DNA from: Methylophilus sp. 42
Lineage (GTDB): Bacteria; Pseudomonadota; Gammaproteobacteria; Burkholderiales; Methylophilaceae
Assembly: GCF_000384155.1 (NCBI RefSeq)
Contig: NZ_KB913031.1
Location: 1,798,001-1,862,000, forward strand
Direction: 5' to 3'
DNA: 64,000 nt
Below, piece by piece: positions 17,929 through 27,500 of the stretch; the stretch's first letter is position 1; each line of letters starts with the position of its first letter. The translations under genes and the position numbers were made by a program. The notes beneath the pieces are model-generated. The model was not told the DNA's origin, did not search any database, and worked only from the letters and a program-made list of their open reading frames with translations.

Positions 17929-18910
17929 CACCACCATACACGCCCATGTCGCCACGCAAAACCAACACAAGGTATTGTTTACCGCTGGCCCGGCCAGTTT
18001 ACTGGAAGAAAACCTGCTTGGCCTGCGACCATGCTTTGGACGCGGTGACCAGGATTACAGCCAAGTCGAAGATGTGGTCTTAAGCGCCCTCAAGACCATG
18101 ACTGGCCATGCCCATATTGCACGGCTACAAGGCTCTGCCAGCCTGGCACTGGAAATTGCCAGCCTGAACTTTCTATACGGCAAGGTGTTGGTGATAGACA
18201 GCGGTTATTACGCACAACGCCTGGTCAGCTTCGCACAAATGGCTCAACGTAATGCTGGTGAGGTGTCATTAGTCACCGTCTGCGACTGGCAACAATTGGC
18301 AAACGTGACTGGCCACTATGACTGGGTCGTCGCCTGCTATACCGAAACCAGTGCCGGTTTATTGCTACCGATTGCAGACTTGCGTGCGCTGGCTGACCGT
18401 GTCGGTGCACAGCTGATGCTGGATGCCACCGCTTCTATCGGACTGGAAAATGACCATGGCCTGGCCGATGTGATTGCCTATAGCTCCTGCAAAGGCTTGT
18501 TTGGCCTGACCGGCGCCTCTTTTATTGCTTTCCACCAATCGCCCAGACACGCAGTCGATTCGTTTTACCTGAATCTGACCACGCATCTGGAACGCCGCAT
18601 GACGGGCCCTTACCATGCCATCGCTTCTTTATATGAAGTATTGCCCAAGCATGATGACTTGCGTGAAGCGGTGTTTATCAACAAGGCACAGATGCTGAAA
18701 AAGATTGCTGCTTACGCGACTCATCCGGTGAACTACCAACCAGTACTATGTACCTGGGTTGACGCCAAGGTCAGTAGCCAGCATGCACGTGCTGTACTGT
18801 ATCAACCACGCGGCATCAGCCGTGGCAGTGTCGTTTGCCACCTGGGCGAAGCACACCTGGGCAGCACGGCACGCGGCGCCATTCTTGATTTACTGGAGCT
18901 ACAGCCATGA
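17921..18910 (+). CDS. Class V aminotransferase, likely 2-aminoethylphosphonate-forming
   Basis: This PLP enzyme of fold type I has LFTAGPASLLEENL near the start and the Schiff-base lysine in SSCKGLFGLTG (about residue 190), as in 2-AEP transaminases and serine-pyruvate aminotransferases. In this operon the logical reaction is amination of phosphonoacetaldehyde to 2-aminoethylphosphonate. It is slightly short (329 aa) compared with PhnW (about 367). It overlaps the next gene by ATGA. Degradative PhnW is unlikely because no phosphonatase gene is adjacent. Confidence 0.85.
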   Translation: MPDTTIHAHVATQNQHKVLFTAGPASLLEENLLGLRPCFGRGDQDYSQVEDVVLSALKTMTGHAHIARLQGSASLALEIASLNFLYGKVLVIDSGYYAQRLVSFAQMAQRNAGEVSLVTVCDWQQLANVTGHYDWVVACYTETSAGLLLPIADLRALADRVGAQLMLDATASIGLENDHGLADVIAYSSCKGLFGLTGASFIAFHQSPRHAVDSFYLNLTTHLERRMTGPYHAIASLYEVLPKHDDLREAVFINKAQMLKKIAAYATHPVNYQPVLCTWVDAKVSSQHARAVLYQPRGISRGSVVCHLGEAHLGSTARGAILDLLELQP

Positions 18911-19320
18911 CGCAGCCACAAAAGCGCATTATGGTCGATATGTCCGCCACGCTGATTCATCACGGCCACGTGCGCCTGTTAAAAGCCGCCAGGCAATTAG
19001 GCCATGTGGTGGTGGCCTTGACTACAGATGAAGAAATTCGTGCCAAAAAAGGCTATGAGCCTGAGCTCGATTATGCCGCACGCGCCGAAGTGCTGCTGGC
19101 CTTGCGTGATGTAGACGAAGTGGTGCCCAGCCCTTGGCTGCTAGACGAGGCCTTTTTAACCCTGCACCAGATTGACCTATTGGTGCATGGCCACGATAAC
19201 AGCAATCCGATTGCCGCAGACAAATTACATATCCTGCCGCGCACCGAAGGCATCAGCAGCACTCAATTGCGTGCCCGTGTATTAAAAGCCGTCAGTCAAA
19301 AAATGGAAGCAAACACATGA
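18907..19320 (+). CDS. Stand-alone cytidylyltransferase (TagD-like)
   Basis: This 137-residue nucleotidyltransferase has the HxGH motif in ATLIHHGHVRLLKAARQLG and the closing motif RTEGISSTQLR, as in glycerol-3-phosphate cytidylyltransferases. It is the second such enzyme in the operon, since the mutase gene already has one fused. It may activate a second substrate, such as a methylated or deaminated phosphonate or an alcohol phosphate, or be the main CMP-phosphonate enzyme. It is translationally coupled on both sides (ATGA overlaps). Confidence 0.85.
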   Translation: MTQPQKRIMVDMSATLIHHGHVRLLKAARQLGHVVVALTTDEEIRAKKGYEPELDYAARAEVLLALRDVDEVVPSPWLLDEAFLTLHQIDLLVHGHDNSNPIAADKLHILPRTEGISSTQLRARVLKAVSQKMEANT

Positions 19321-20015
19321 GTAACCTTTGGCAACAGATTTGGGAAAAGCGCACGCTGCAACCGCAGCATGCCATCACACTGGATACCTTGATTGCCCTG
19401 GATGGTTTTGACAGTGGTGCAGGCAAAATCAACCCAGCAGACTGGCAGGAATATACCCGCCGCATCAGTGACAAACTAGGACTAAAGTCTGGAGATTCTG
19501 TATTTGAAGTCGGTTGTGGCGCCGGCGCGTTTTTATATGCCTTGCGTCAGCAACATACCCTGACTGTGGGCGGCCTGGATTACGCTGCGGGGCTCATTGA
19601 AGCCGCACAACAAGCCATGCCTGATGGCGACTTCCAGGCGCAAGCTGCACAAACCATGGCCACTGACCCCCAATATGACTTTGTGATTGCCAACAGCGTC
19701 TTTCATTATTTTGATGAAGCCATGGCCGCCGAAGTGCTCCAGGCCATGTGGCAAAAAGCCAAGGTTGGCATAGCAATCCTCGATATTCCGCATGCAGCCA
19801 CCCGCGAAGCCTGCGAGCACGCACGCCGCGATGCGCTGACGATTGCCGAATATGAAGAAAAATACCGTGGCTTGCACCACACTTATTACACCCCTGAGTG
19901 GTTTAGCCAGCAATTGCCGGAAAAACCACAGCAGGTATTTGAAAGCTGCGTGCCCAATTACGCACAAAGCCAATACCGTTTCAGTGTTATTTTCACCAAA
20001 CGCTTGCATGGATAG
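19317..20015 (+). CDS. SAM-dependent methyltransferase
   Basis: A class I Rossmann methyltransferase of 232 residues. Motif I is FEVGCGAGAF (about 62-71), followed by VGGLDYAAG and FVIANSVFHYF. Its place between the cytidylyltransferase and the transferase suggests it methylates the phosphonate head group (for example the amine) or the acceptor. The substrate cannot be read from the sequence. It starts inside the ATGA overlap with the previous gene. Confidence 0.82.
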   Translation: MSNLWQQIWEKRTLQPQHAITLDTLIALDGFDSGAGKINPADWQEYTRRISDKLGLKSGDSVFEVGCGAGAFLYALRQQHTLTVGGLDYAAGLIEAAQQAMPDGDFQAQAAQTMATDPQYDFVIANSVFHYFDEAMAAEVLQAMWQKAKVGIAILDIPHAATREACEHARRDALTIAEYEEKYRGLHHTYYTPEWFSQQLPEKPQQVFESCVPNYAQSQYRFSVIFTKRLHG

Positions 20016-20021
20016 ACCATC

Positions 20022-21413
20022 ATGACGACAACCAACTCACACCAGCCCGTGTTCACTTTCTTTTATACCGACAACTGCGAGCGCCAGGCATTGGCACCGG
20101 TTGCCGATGAAATTGCCAGCAGAGGCTATGCCATTCAATGGAGTACCAATTCCAAGCAATATGCCGAGGTCGGTGTGTATTGCGAACATGCCTGCAAACC
20201 GAATGCCGGATTTTCAGTGATTTTGCTGCATGACCTGGCGCAGCGCCATGATATCTGGCCGCACTTCTGGCATCACGAGCCATGGTCAGCCTTTGATATC
20301 GGCGTTATACCAGGCCCAGCTTGGGTTGAGCGCTGGCAAACGCAAGCCAATTTCAAACAGGCGCAGCCCAAACTGGGCATGTTTGACCTGGGTTGGCCCA
20401 AAGCCGACCTGGTCTACCGCAACCAGGAAACCTTCAAGCAGGAAGCACAAAAGCTGCGCGAACAACTGGGCCTGAAATATGAACACTCCATCCTCTATGC
20501 GCCATCATGGGAAAACCATGGCAAACAGGATGAGTTTGTCCAAGCGCTAAAAGACTTACCGGTCAACCTGCTGCTGAAACAGGCGCCCTGGTCAGACAAA
20601 TACCGCTGGGTGCTGAATAATATTGACGAAATGGATGCCCTGCATCGTAACTGCGCTGACAACGTGTATGTGGTCGATCGCGAAATCAGCATCATGTATT
20701 GCCTGGGTTTGGCCGACGTCATGGTGTCAGATGAATCCAGCGTGCTGACAGAAGCCTTGTTGCTGGATGTGCCTGGCATTGCCGTCACCGACTGGTTGAT
20801 TCCGGATACTAACCCGCCGCGCCCGGCCAGTGTGCCTTATGACTATGTGATTAAAACCGTCAAAGCCGACTTGCGCCGTACGGTTGAAGACGTGCTGCAA
20901 AACGCCGCCGTCTATCAACAGCAAATCACCGAGAACAAACAACATCAGTTTGCCCACCTGGGCCAAAGCGCGACCTTGATTGCAGATAATATTCTCGCCG
21001 CACTGTCAGGTGTGACAGAATTACCTACGCCAGCCATCAAATCTCAGGTAGAAATTGACCGCAATACCTATCACTACGCCGAAAAGCTGGCCGCCGAAGG
21101 CGATATGAAATTATCGACACAAGTCATGCTGGAGCTGATTAAAAAAGAAAGTTGCTGCTGGGAGCCCTACAATGACCTGGGCACCTTGTTAGTCAGCCAG
21201 GGCCAGTTTGAAGATGCAGAACTCTTGCTGGAAAAAGCCGTGCTGTTGGCGCAAGAGAATCCGGCGATTCCACTGAGCAACCTGACTGAAGTCTATTGCC
21301 TGCAACAAAAGGCTGACAAGGCCCTGTTAACCCTGGCCAAACTCAGCAAATATACGCCCAATCCGGTCGGTTCTATCCCGCATATCCGCCGTTGCATGGA
21401 AACTATGTTTTAA
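20022..21413 (+). CDS. TagF/CDP-glycerol-phosphotransferase-like protein with C-terminal TPRs
   Basis: Residues 1-325 resemble CDP-glycerol glycerophosphotransferases of the TagB/TagF family. Family features are ILYAPSWENHG, LLLKQAPWSDKYRW and the nucleotide-binding region ADVMVSDESSVLTEALLLDV. Residues about 345-450 form TPR-like repeats (NDLGTLLVSQGQFEDAELLL). This family moves phospho-alcohol units from CDP carriers, so here it is a good candidate to transfer the phosphonate from its CMP ester to a sugar or protein. There is no signal peptide or membrane segment, so it acts in the cytoplasm. It is the last gene of the operon. Confidence 0.82.
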   Translation: MTTTNSHQPVFTFFYTDNCERQALAPVADEIASRGYAIQWSTNSKQYAEVGVYCEHACKPNAGFSVILLHDLAQRHDIWPHFWHHEPWSAFDIGVIPGPAWVERWQTQANFKQAQPKLGMFDLGWPKADLVYRNQETFKQEAQKLREQLGLKYEHSILYAPSWENHGKQDEFVQALKDLPVNLLLKQAPWSDKYRWVLNNIDEMDALHRNCADNVYVVDREISIMYCLGLADVMVSDESSVLTEALLLDVPGIAVTDWLIPDTNPPRPASVPYDYVIKTVKADLRRTVEDVLQNAAVYQQQITENKQHQFAHLGQSATLIADNILAALSGVTELPTPAIKSQVEIDRNTYHYAEKLAAEGDMKLSTQVMLELIKKESCCWEPYNDLGTLLVSQGQFEDAELLLEKAVLLAQENPAIPLSNLTEVYCLQQKADKALLTLAKLSKYTPNPVGSIPHIRRCMETMF

Positions 21414-21454
21414 ATAATTCAGTGTTTTAAACAATTCAACACGCTCGCTTAAAA

Positions 21455-21487
21455 GATCCGGCCACTGTATAGTCGCCGGATTTTTAT
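21455..21487 (+). terminator. Rho-independent terminator of the phosphonate operon
   Basis: A 7-bp stem (ATCCGGC / GCCGGAT) with a 12-base loop is followed by ATTTTTATT on the plus strand, 42 bases after the last gene of the operon. Confidence 0.8.
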
Positions 21488-21510
21488 TGCCAGCCGTTTT
21501 CTACAGGCAA

Positions 21511-21543
21511 CAAAAAAGCATGCACATCGCTGTGCATGCTTTG
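21511..21543 (-). terminator. Rho-independent terminator of the 2496-residue gene
   Basis: An 11-bp perfect stem (AAGCATGCACA / TGTGCATGCTT) with a 4-base loop is followed on the minus strand by a run of U. It lies just beyond the stop of the giant gene at 21562. Confidence 0.85.
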
Positions 21544-21561
21544 GTATTGATACGCCCCGTG

Positions 21562-24500
21562 TTACGTAAACAGCTGACGTACCGGCAACTCTGCCCGGGT
21601 AAACTCAGCGGTCAAGCCATTCACTACATGCTCAGGCACGCCTTGTGTCATATTTTGCAGGCGGTTAAACACGCTGATAAACGCTTGTAACTGGTCATCG
21701 CGGTAGTGGTAGCCACTCAGCTCCAGCACTGCCAGTGTCAGGCTGCCAATATTGGTTGGCGTGCTGGCGTGGGGTTTGCCGCAACTACGCACACGATGCA
21801 GGGTGAGGAACAGGCCACGCAAGGCCACGAAAGCCACTGGTAATGGAATGGCAAAATCCCACTCCAGGTCAAAGAAATGGCCCTGCCCAGCTTTGTCCAT
21901 CACAAAGTTGGTTGGCGTCGCATCAAAATACTGAGAAGGCAACAAGGCGGAATAGCCTGCAAACTCCGGCAAGGTTTTGCCACCGGTCCGTGCTGCGGCT
22001 TCCAGGCCTTGCAACCATGGGGCAGTCCATGCCGCCAGGTCTTCCACGCGCCAGCCAGGACGGTTCATCAACTGCGTCAGCTTGTCCATCCACAACTGGC
22101 CACCATGGTAAGGCGCATGCTCCCAATCTGCCTGCAGCAATTGCGCCGTTTCGCCGGTATTGCGTGTACGCGTTGCCAAGCCTTGTGCATCATGTACAAA
22201 CTGGGTTTCCTTGCTAAACACGGCCTGGCGCTGGCAACCATAATGCGCAGCCAATACGTCCGGATGCAATTTGCCAGCCTGGCGCTGCGGATACGCCACG
22301 AACATAAATGAGTTTGCAACATCTTCTACCAGGTTATTACGCGCAATCACCTGCCAGGCATTTTCCAGTGAGAATGTCGGGTGACGTGGCGATTGCCTGT
22401 CATGCACCACCGAGCCTGCCGCCAGGGCACCTACATCCCAGCCTGCCGCACGATGGGCCTGGTTAAAGCCTTCCGGGTAAATCACGCTGACGGGTGTTTT
22501 GTAATCTGGCAGTGGCACATACAACTCTGTGGTTTCAAAACCGGCACTGCGGATCAAGGCATCCAGCTCTACGCGGCCAAAGGTGATCGGGCTTGTAGTG
22601 CTATAGGAGTCATTAATCCCATACATGGCCTGTCCCATATGGTCTTCAGGCGCACCGCAGAAATACTTGAGGCCAAGCTGGTTTTCAATCGCCACAATCA
22701 GCATGCCGTCTTCTTTGAGGAAAGACTTGGCGGTTTGCAGCAAGAAACGCAAAGGATCGGCTTCTTTCACATAGACCTGCGCATATTCAAGCACACCGAT
22801 CAAGGTCACGACATCAAACTTCTCGTCAGTTTCAAACGCTTGGATCAGGTCAGAGTAAATCGTCACATTGTTGAGATCGGCACAACGTTGGCCAATCACA
22901 CGTGCACGGTTGGGGCTGCCTTCTAGTGCCACCACTTCGCCGCCCAGCTCACCGAGGAAACGCGTAATTGCGCCACAACCGGCACCGAGCTCAAGCACCT
23001 TACCGTTGGCAATTTTGTCCGCAAACGGGCGCAGCAAATTGGCGCGCTGCGAAGTCAGGTGGTAGTAGCTCGGCCAGTCGGTGGCTTTGGCTGCCAGCTC
23101 GCTGGAGAATACGCTCTTGTCGCGTGACTGGCGGATCATGTCATATAAACGTTGCTCGGCATTACCCACATCCTGGTAGCCAAAAGCCTCGGTCTGCGCA
23201 CGCTGATAGAAGTTATCTTCAGTACGGTAGATATAAGGCCCTTTGCGCACGACATCTGCGGCAGCTACTGACTGGCTGTATTGGCGTTGCAGTGCATCGG
23301 CATCGGCTGCGGCCAGGCCATTCTGGCGGGCAAAAGTGATCACGTCCAGCACTTCATTTTTTGGCGCGGTCAGCGACAGTTCGCCAATATAGGCTTGCCA
23401 GTACGCAGGCTGCTGCGGTGCCAGAATTACGGCTTGCTCCAATAGCGGTAATACCTCTTCGGCCTTACCCGCTTGCTGCGCCAATAGTCCTAACTGGAAA
23501 TACGTGGCTGCATGCTTGTCATCAATGCGCAAGATTTCCTGATAAAAGCTCATCGCTTGTGCCAGGTCGCCTTTTTCCTGCATTTGCAGCGCCAGCTGAA
23601 ACACTTCAGCAATCGAATCGTGCAGCGCATTAGCCTGTGCAGTTTGTGGGTTAAGTGTTGTATTCATAGAGATACCTTTATCAGAGGGTTCAGTCGCGTC
23701 CGGCGCAACAGAAGATTCTTTCAGCGTTAAAGAAGGAATAGCAAAACTGCTTGCGGCCTGCCCCTGGCACCAGCGTTGCCACATCTGGCGCATCGCCTGT
23801 GACAAAGCGTGCGCTAATGGTGCCGCTTGTGCCAGCGGAGACTGCGTAAAACGGGTGCGCATATTGGCGCGTAAATCAGCCAGTGCCTGCAGGTCAGACA
23901 ACACATGCGCGGCCTGTTGGAAATATTGCTGTGAATTGGCCGCGACCCAGTCGGCCAGATCAAGATGCTGCATCAACGCCATGGCACCGCGGCTGGCCAG
24001 GCGATCACCTGCCACGCATAGCGTAGGCACACCCATCCACAAAGCATGCGCGGTGGTGGTCACGCCATTAGACGGGAAAGTATCCAGGCAAATATCCACC
24101 AAATGATATTGCTGTAAATAACTCAGCATATCGGTACGGGCATAAAACGATAAGCGGTCGGCAGTAATGCCTGCGTCGGCAAACCATTGCTGTATATGCG
24201 CGCATGCACCCGCTTCTGCCATACCGCCTAATACCATGCGGCTGGCAGGCGTGACCTGCATCACAGCAGCCCATTGCTGCACGGTAGCCTGGGTAATTTT
24301 ATTGGGGCGGTTAAAGCAGCCAAAAGTCACATAGCCATTGCTGAGCGCAGGCAAGGCATTGACGGCTGGTGCTTGCGGATACGGCACAAATGGCGCATTC
24401 ACCGGCAACTGCACGAGCTGCTCGGTAAACTGCTGGTCGAACTGCCCGGCAGGTAACAAGGCATTATCAGCCAGGTAATAGTCTATGGATGTCAGCCCGG

Positions 24501-27500
24501 TGGTATTCAGGTAACCCAGCCAGCTCGCCTGAACGGGTGCCGGTTTCCTGGCAAATGTCAGCAAACGGTTACCGGAGGTGTGGCCGGACAAGTCGATCAG
24601 GATATCAATCTGGTCTTGCCTGATAGTCTCTGCCAGCGCATCGTCAGAAATATTGGAAACGACACGCCATTGTTTGAAGTACTGGCGCATCTCCGCCGAG
24701 ACATCGTCTTCCAGCGCATAATTGGCATAAGCAAATAAAGCCAATGAGCTATCTTGGGCCAGCGCAGGTAACAAAGGCAGCAGAAAATGCGCCACTGAGT
24801 GTGCTCGCAAATCGCCAGAAACAAAGCCTACGCGTAACGGACGTTGTGCATCGCGCGTATTGCCATGAGGCTGCCAATGCGGTTTTAACGGTGCTTCGTA
24901 CAGGGCGGCATACGCGGTATGCGCTTGTAACAAGGCATCGTTATCCACCTGTTCTGCATGCGTCATGCAAAACAGCAGATTGCTGAAGCAATCGGCATAT
25001 TGCGGCTGTAATATCAGCGCCTGTTTAAACTGCTTGATCGCTTCATCCACTTCGCCCAGGTCTTTGAGCACAATACCCAGATTGTTATACGCCGCAGCAT
25101 AGTCCGGTTTCAGGTGTATGGCCTGGGCAAAGGCATCTGCGGCTGCCGTGAGGTCATTTTCCGCCTTGAGTACCAATCCATAGTAGCAATGTTCTTCAGC
25201 GCTTTGATTATTCAAGGCTAGCGCCTTACCGGCCGCCACGCGGGCATCTTTCTTCTGGATCATCAATACGTCAGACAACATTTTCCAGCCACTTAACCAG
25301 GCAGGATATTGCTGTAATAGCGTGTCTAACTCACGTTCCATCTGCGCATATTGCTGCTGCTCAAACAAGGCCAGCAAGGCCTGTTGTGCCTGATCTGATG
25401 GCTGCGCTGGCGCAAGCGATGGCAACTGCCAGTCTTGCATCAATGTTTGCAAGGCTTGTGTATGCTGGCCGCTGTTAACAGCTTGCGCCAATCCCTGCTC
25501 CAATTCGGCTGTCGCACCACTGTGTTTGAGTGCAGTCAGGTAGCTGCTTAACAACTGCCACTGCGTTGGCGCCAGCGCATAAGCCTGTGCCAGCAAGTGC
25601 AATGCCTCTGCTGGCTGTTGGCTATGCCAGTAAATCAAACCCAGATTATGCGTAGCGAGTGCATGCTGTGCATCTACGGCCAGAATCTCCTGGTATAGCT
25701 GTTTCGCGGTATTTAAATCGCCTTGCTGTTGCGCTTGTGAAGCCTGGTCAAATACCTCGGCCATTGCGTCCTGCAAGGCCGTGGACGCTGGCTGCCGTGG
25801 TACGCTGACCGGCTCCCATTTCTGGCGATAGCTCAGGTATTTATCACGCCAGCGTGCGCTACCAAACGCACCACCACTCTGGTGCGTCATGCGCACTGGC
25901 CATACACCCAATTTGAGGCCTGCACGGGTGGCTGTACGGCAAAAATCCAGGTCGTAAAAATGAAAGTCAAATTGCTGGTCAAAACGTACTCCGCTTTGCA
26001 GCAAGGTCTGTTTATGTGCCGCCAGGAATACACCATCCATCAACTGGCATTCGCCAGACACATCACCATAACTGGAGGCAGGCCCAAACGCATGCTGGCC
26101 ATGGCTCACCGCACCGCGCAAGTATCTGGCATCGTCCCAGGTGAATTGCAAATCCACAAAGCACCAGCCAGGCTGGCCAGCTTGAATCCTTGCGTTGCCT
26201 GCAATGCCAATCACATCATAATGATTTAAACCCTGCTGTATGCTATGAACAAAGGTATTTTCGTCCAGCCAGACATCATCGTGGATCAATACCAGTAATG
26301 CCTGGTCTGGCGCGGCGGCAATCGCTTCATTAAATACCTCAGACAGGCCACGCGTATTTTCATAAGCGACTACGGGCACCAGGCGTTTATCCTGCTGCAT
26401 ATGGCGTTTGAGTGATCTGCCAAGTGCAGAGTCACGCCAGAAAACTTCTTCTGTCATGCGCGTGGCGCTGACTACCCAAACTGGCTGCTCGCCGGAAAAA
26501 GCATCTTGTACCGGTGACTCAGCCAACAATTGCTGTGGCGCCAATGTGGCCAGGGTTTGTTGCCATAAGCCAAACAGCAACTGTTCAAAATCCTGTGCGA
26601 ACTGCTCAGCATGCATTAATGGCGAAGCCAACACTTGCTGGCGCAGTTGTGCACGCAATGTTGCCAAGGCGCCAAGATCACTGGCCAATGCAATGGCTTT
26701 GCTCACATACTCTTCACGGCTGGTGGCCACCCAGTCAGCCAACCCCACGCAATGCATAAAGCTGGCACCCTGGCGGGCAATCAATGTGTCGCCCAGCAAG
26801 GTCAGCGTCGGTACACCCATCCATAAGGCTTCACACGTCGTGGTGCCACCCGTGAAAGGGAAAGTATCCAGGATCACATCAATCTGGTGGTGGTTACGCA
26901 GGTATTCTTCTCTGGGCACCATGCCATGCAAGCTACAACGCGCAGCAGAGATGCCATATTGCTGCAATCTGGCCAATGCCTCTTCACGCACCAAGGCATC
27001 ATTAAATGCTTTGCTCTGCCAAAACAATGTAGCCGTCGGCAAGGCCTGCAATACCTCGCCCCAGCAAGATAATACGTCATCACTTACTTTGCTGTAGTTT
27101 TGAAAGCAGCCAAAAGTCACAGCACCGGTGCTTAATGCTGGCAGATCATTGACAGCGACATCACAAGGCGGCGCCGTGAAGCACATACGCGTATGTGGCA
27201 GGTGCACGACCTGCTCGGTGAACTGGGTCGCCACGTGCGCATCAATACTCACTGGATCAGCGATGACATAATCCATCGTTGGCAAACCGGTCGTGCCCCA
27301 ATAGCCGAGCCAGGTGGCTTGTACCGGTGCTGGTTTATGGGCAAAAATCGGCAAGCGTGTCCCACCAGACAGGCCGGATAAATCCAGCAGGATATGAATA
27401 CCATCTTCACGAATCTGTTTGGCTGCCTGCGCATCCGTCAACCCGGCCAGTGAGCGCCATTGGTTGCATAAGTCTTTCAGCTCGTGCGAAAACGCATCTT

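Noticed and set aside
17921-18910. Degradative PhnW (AEP catabolism)
   Set aside because: No phosphonoacetaldehyde hydrolase or dehydrogenase is adjacent, and the gene is coupled to biosynthetic enzymes.
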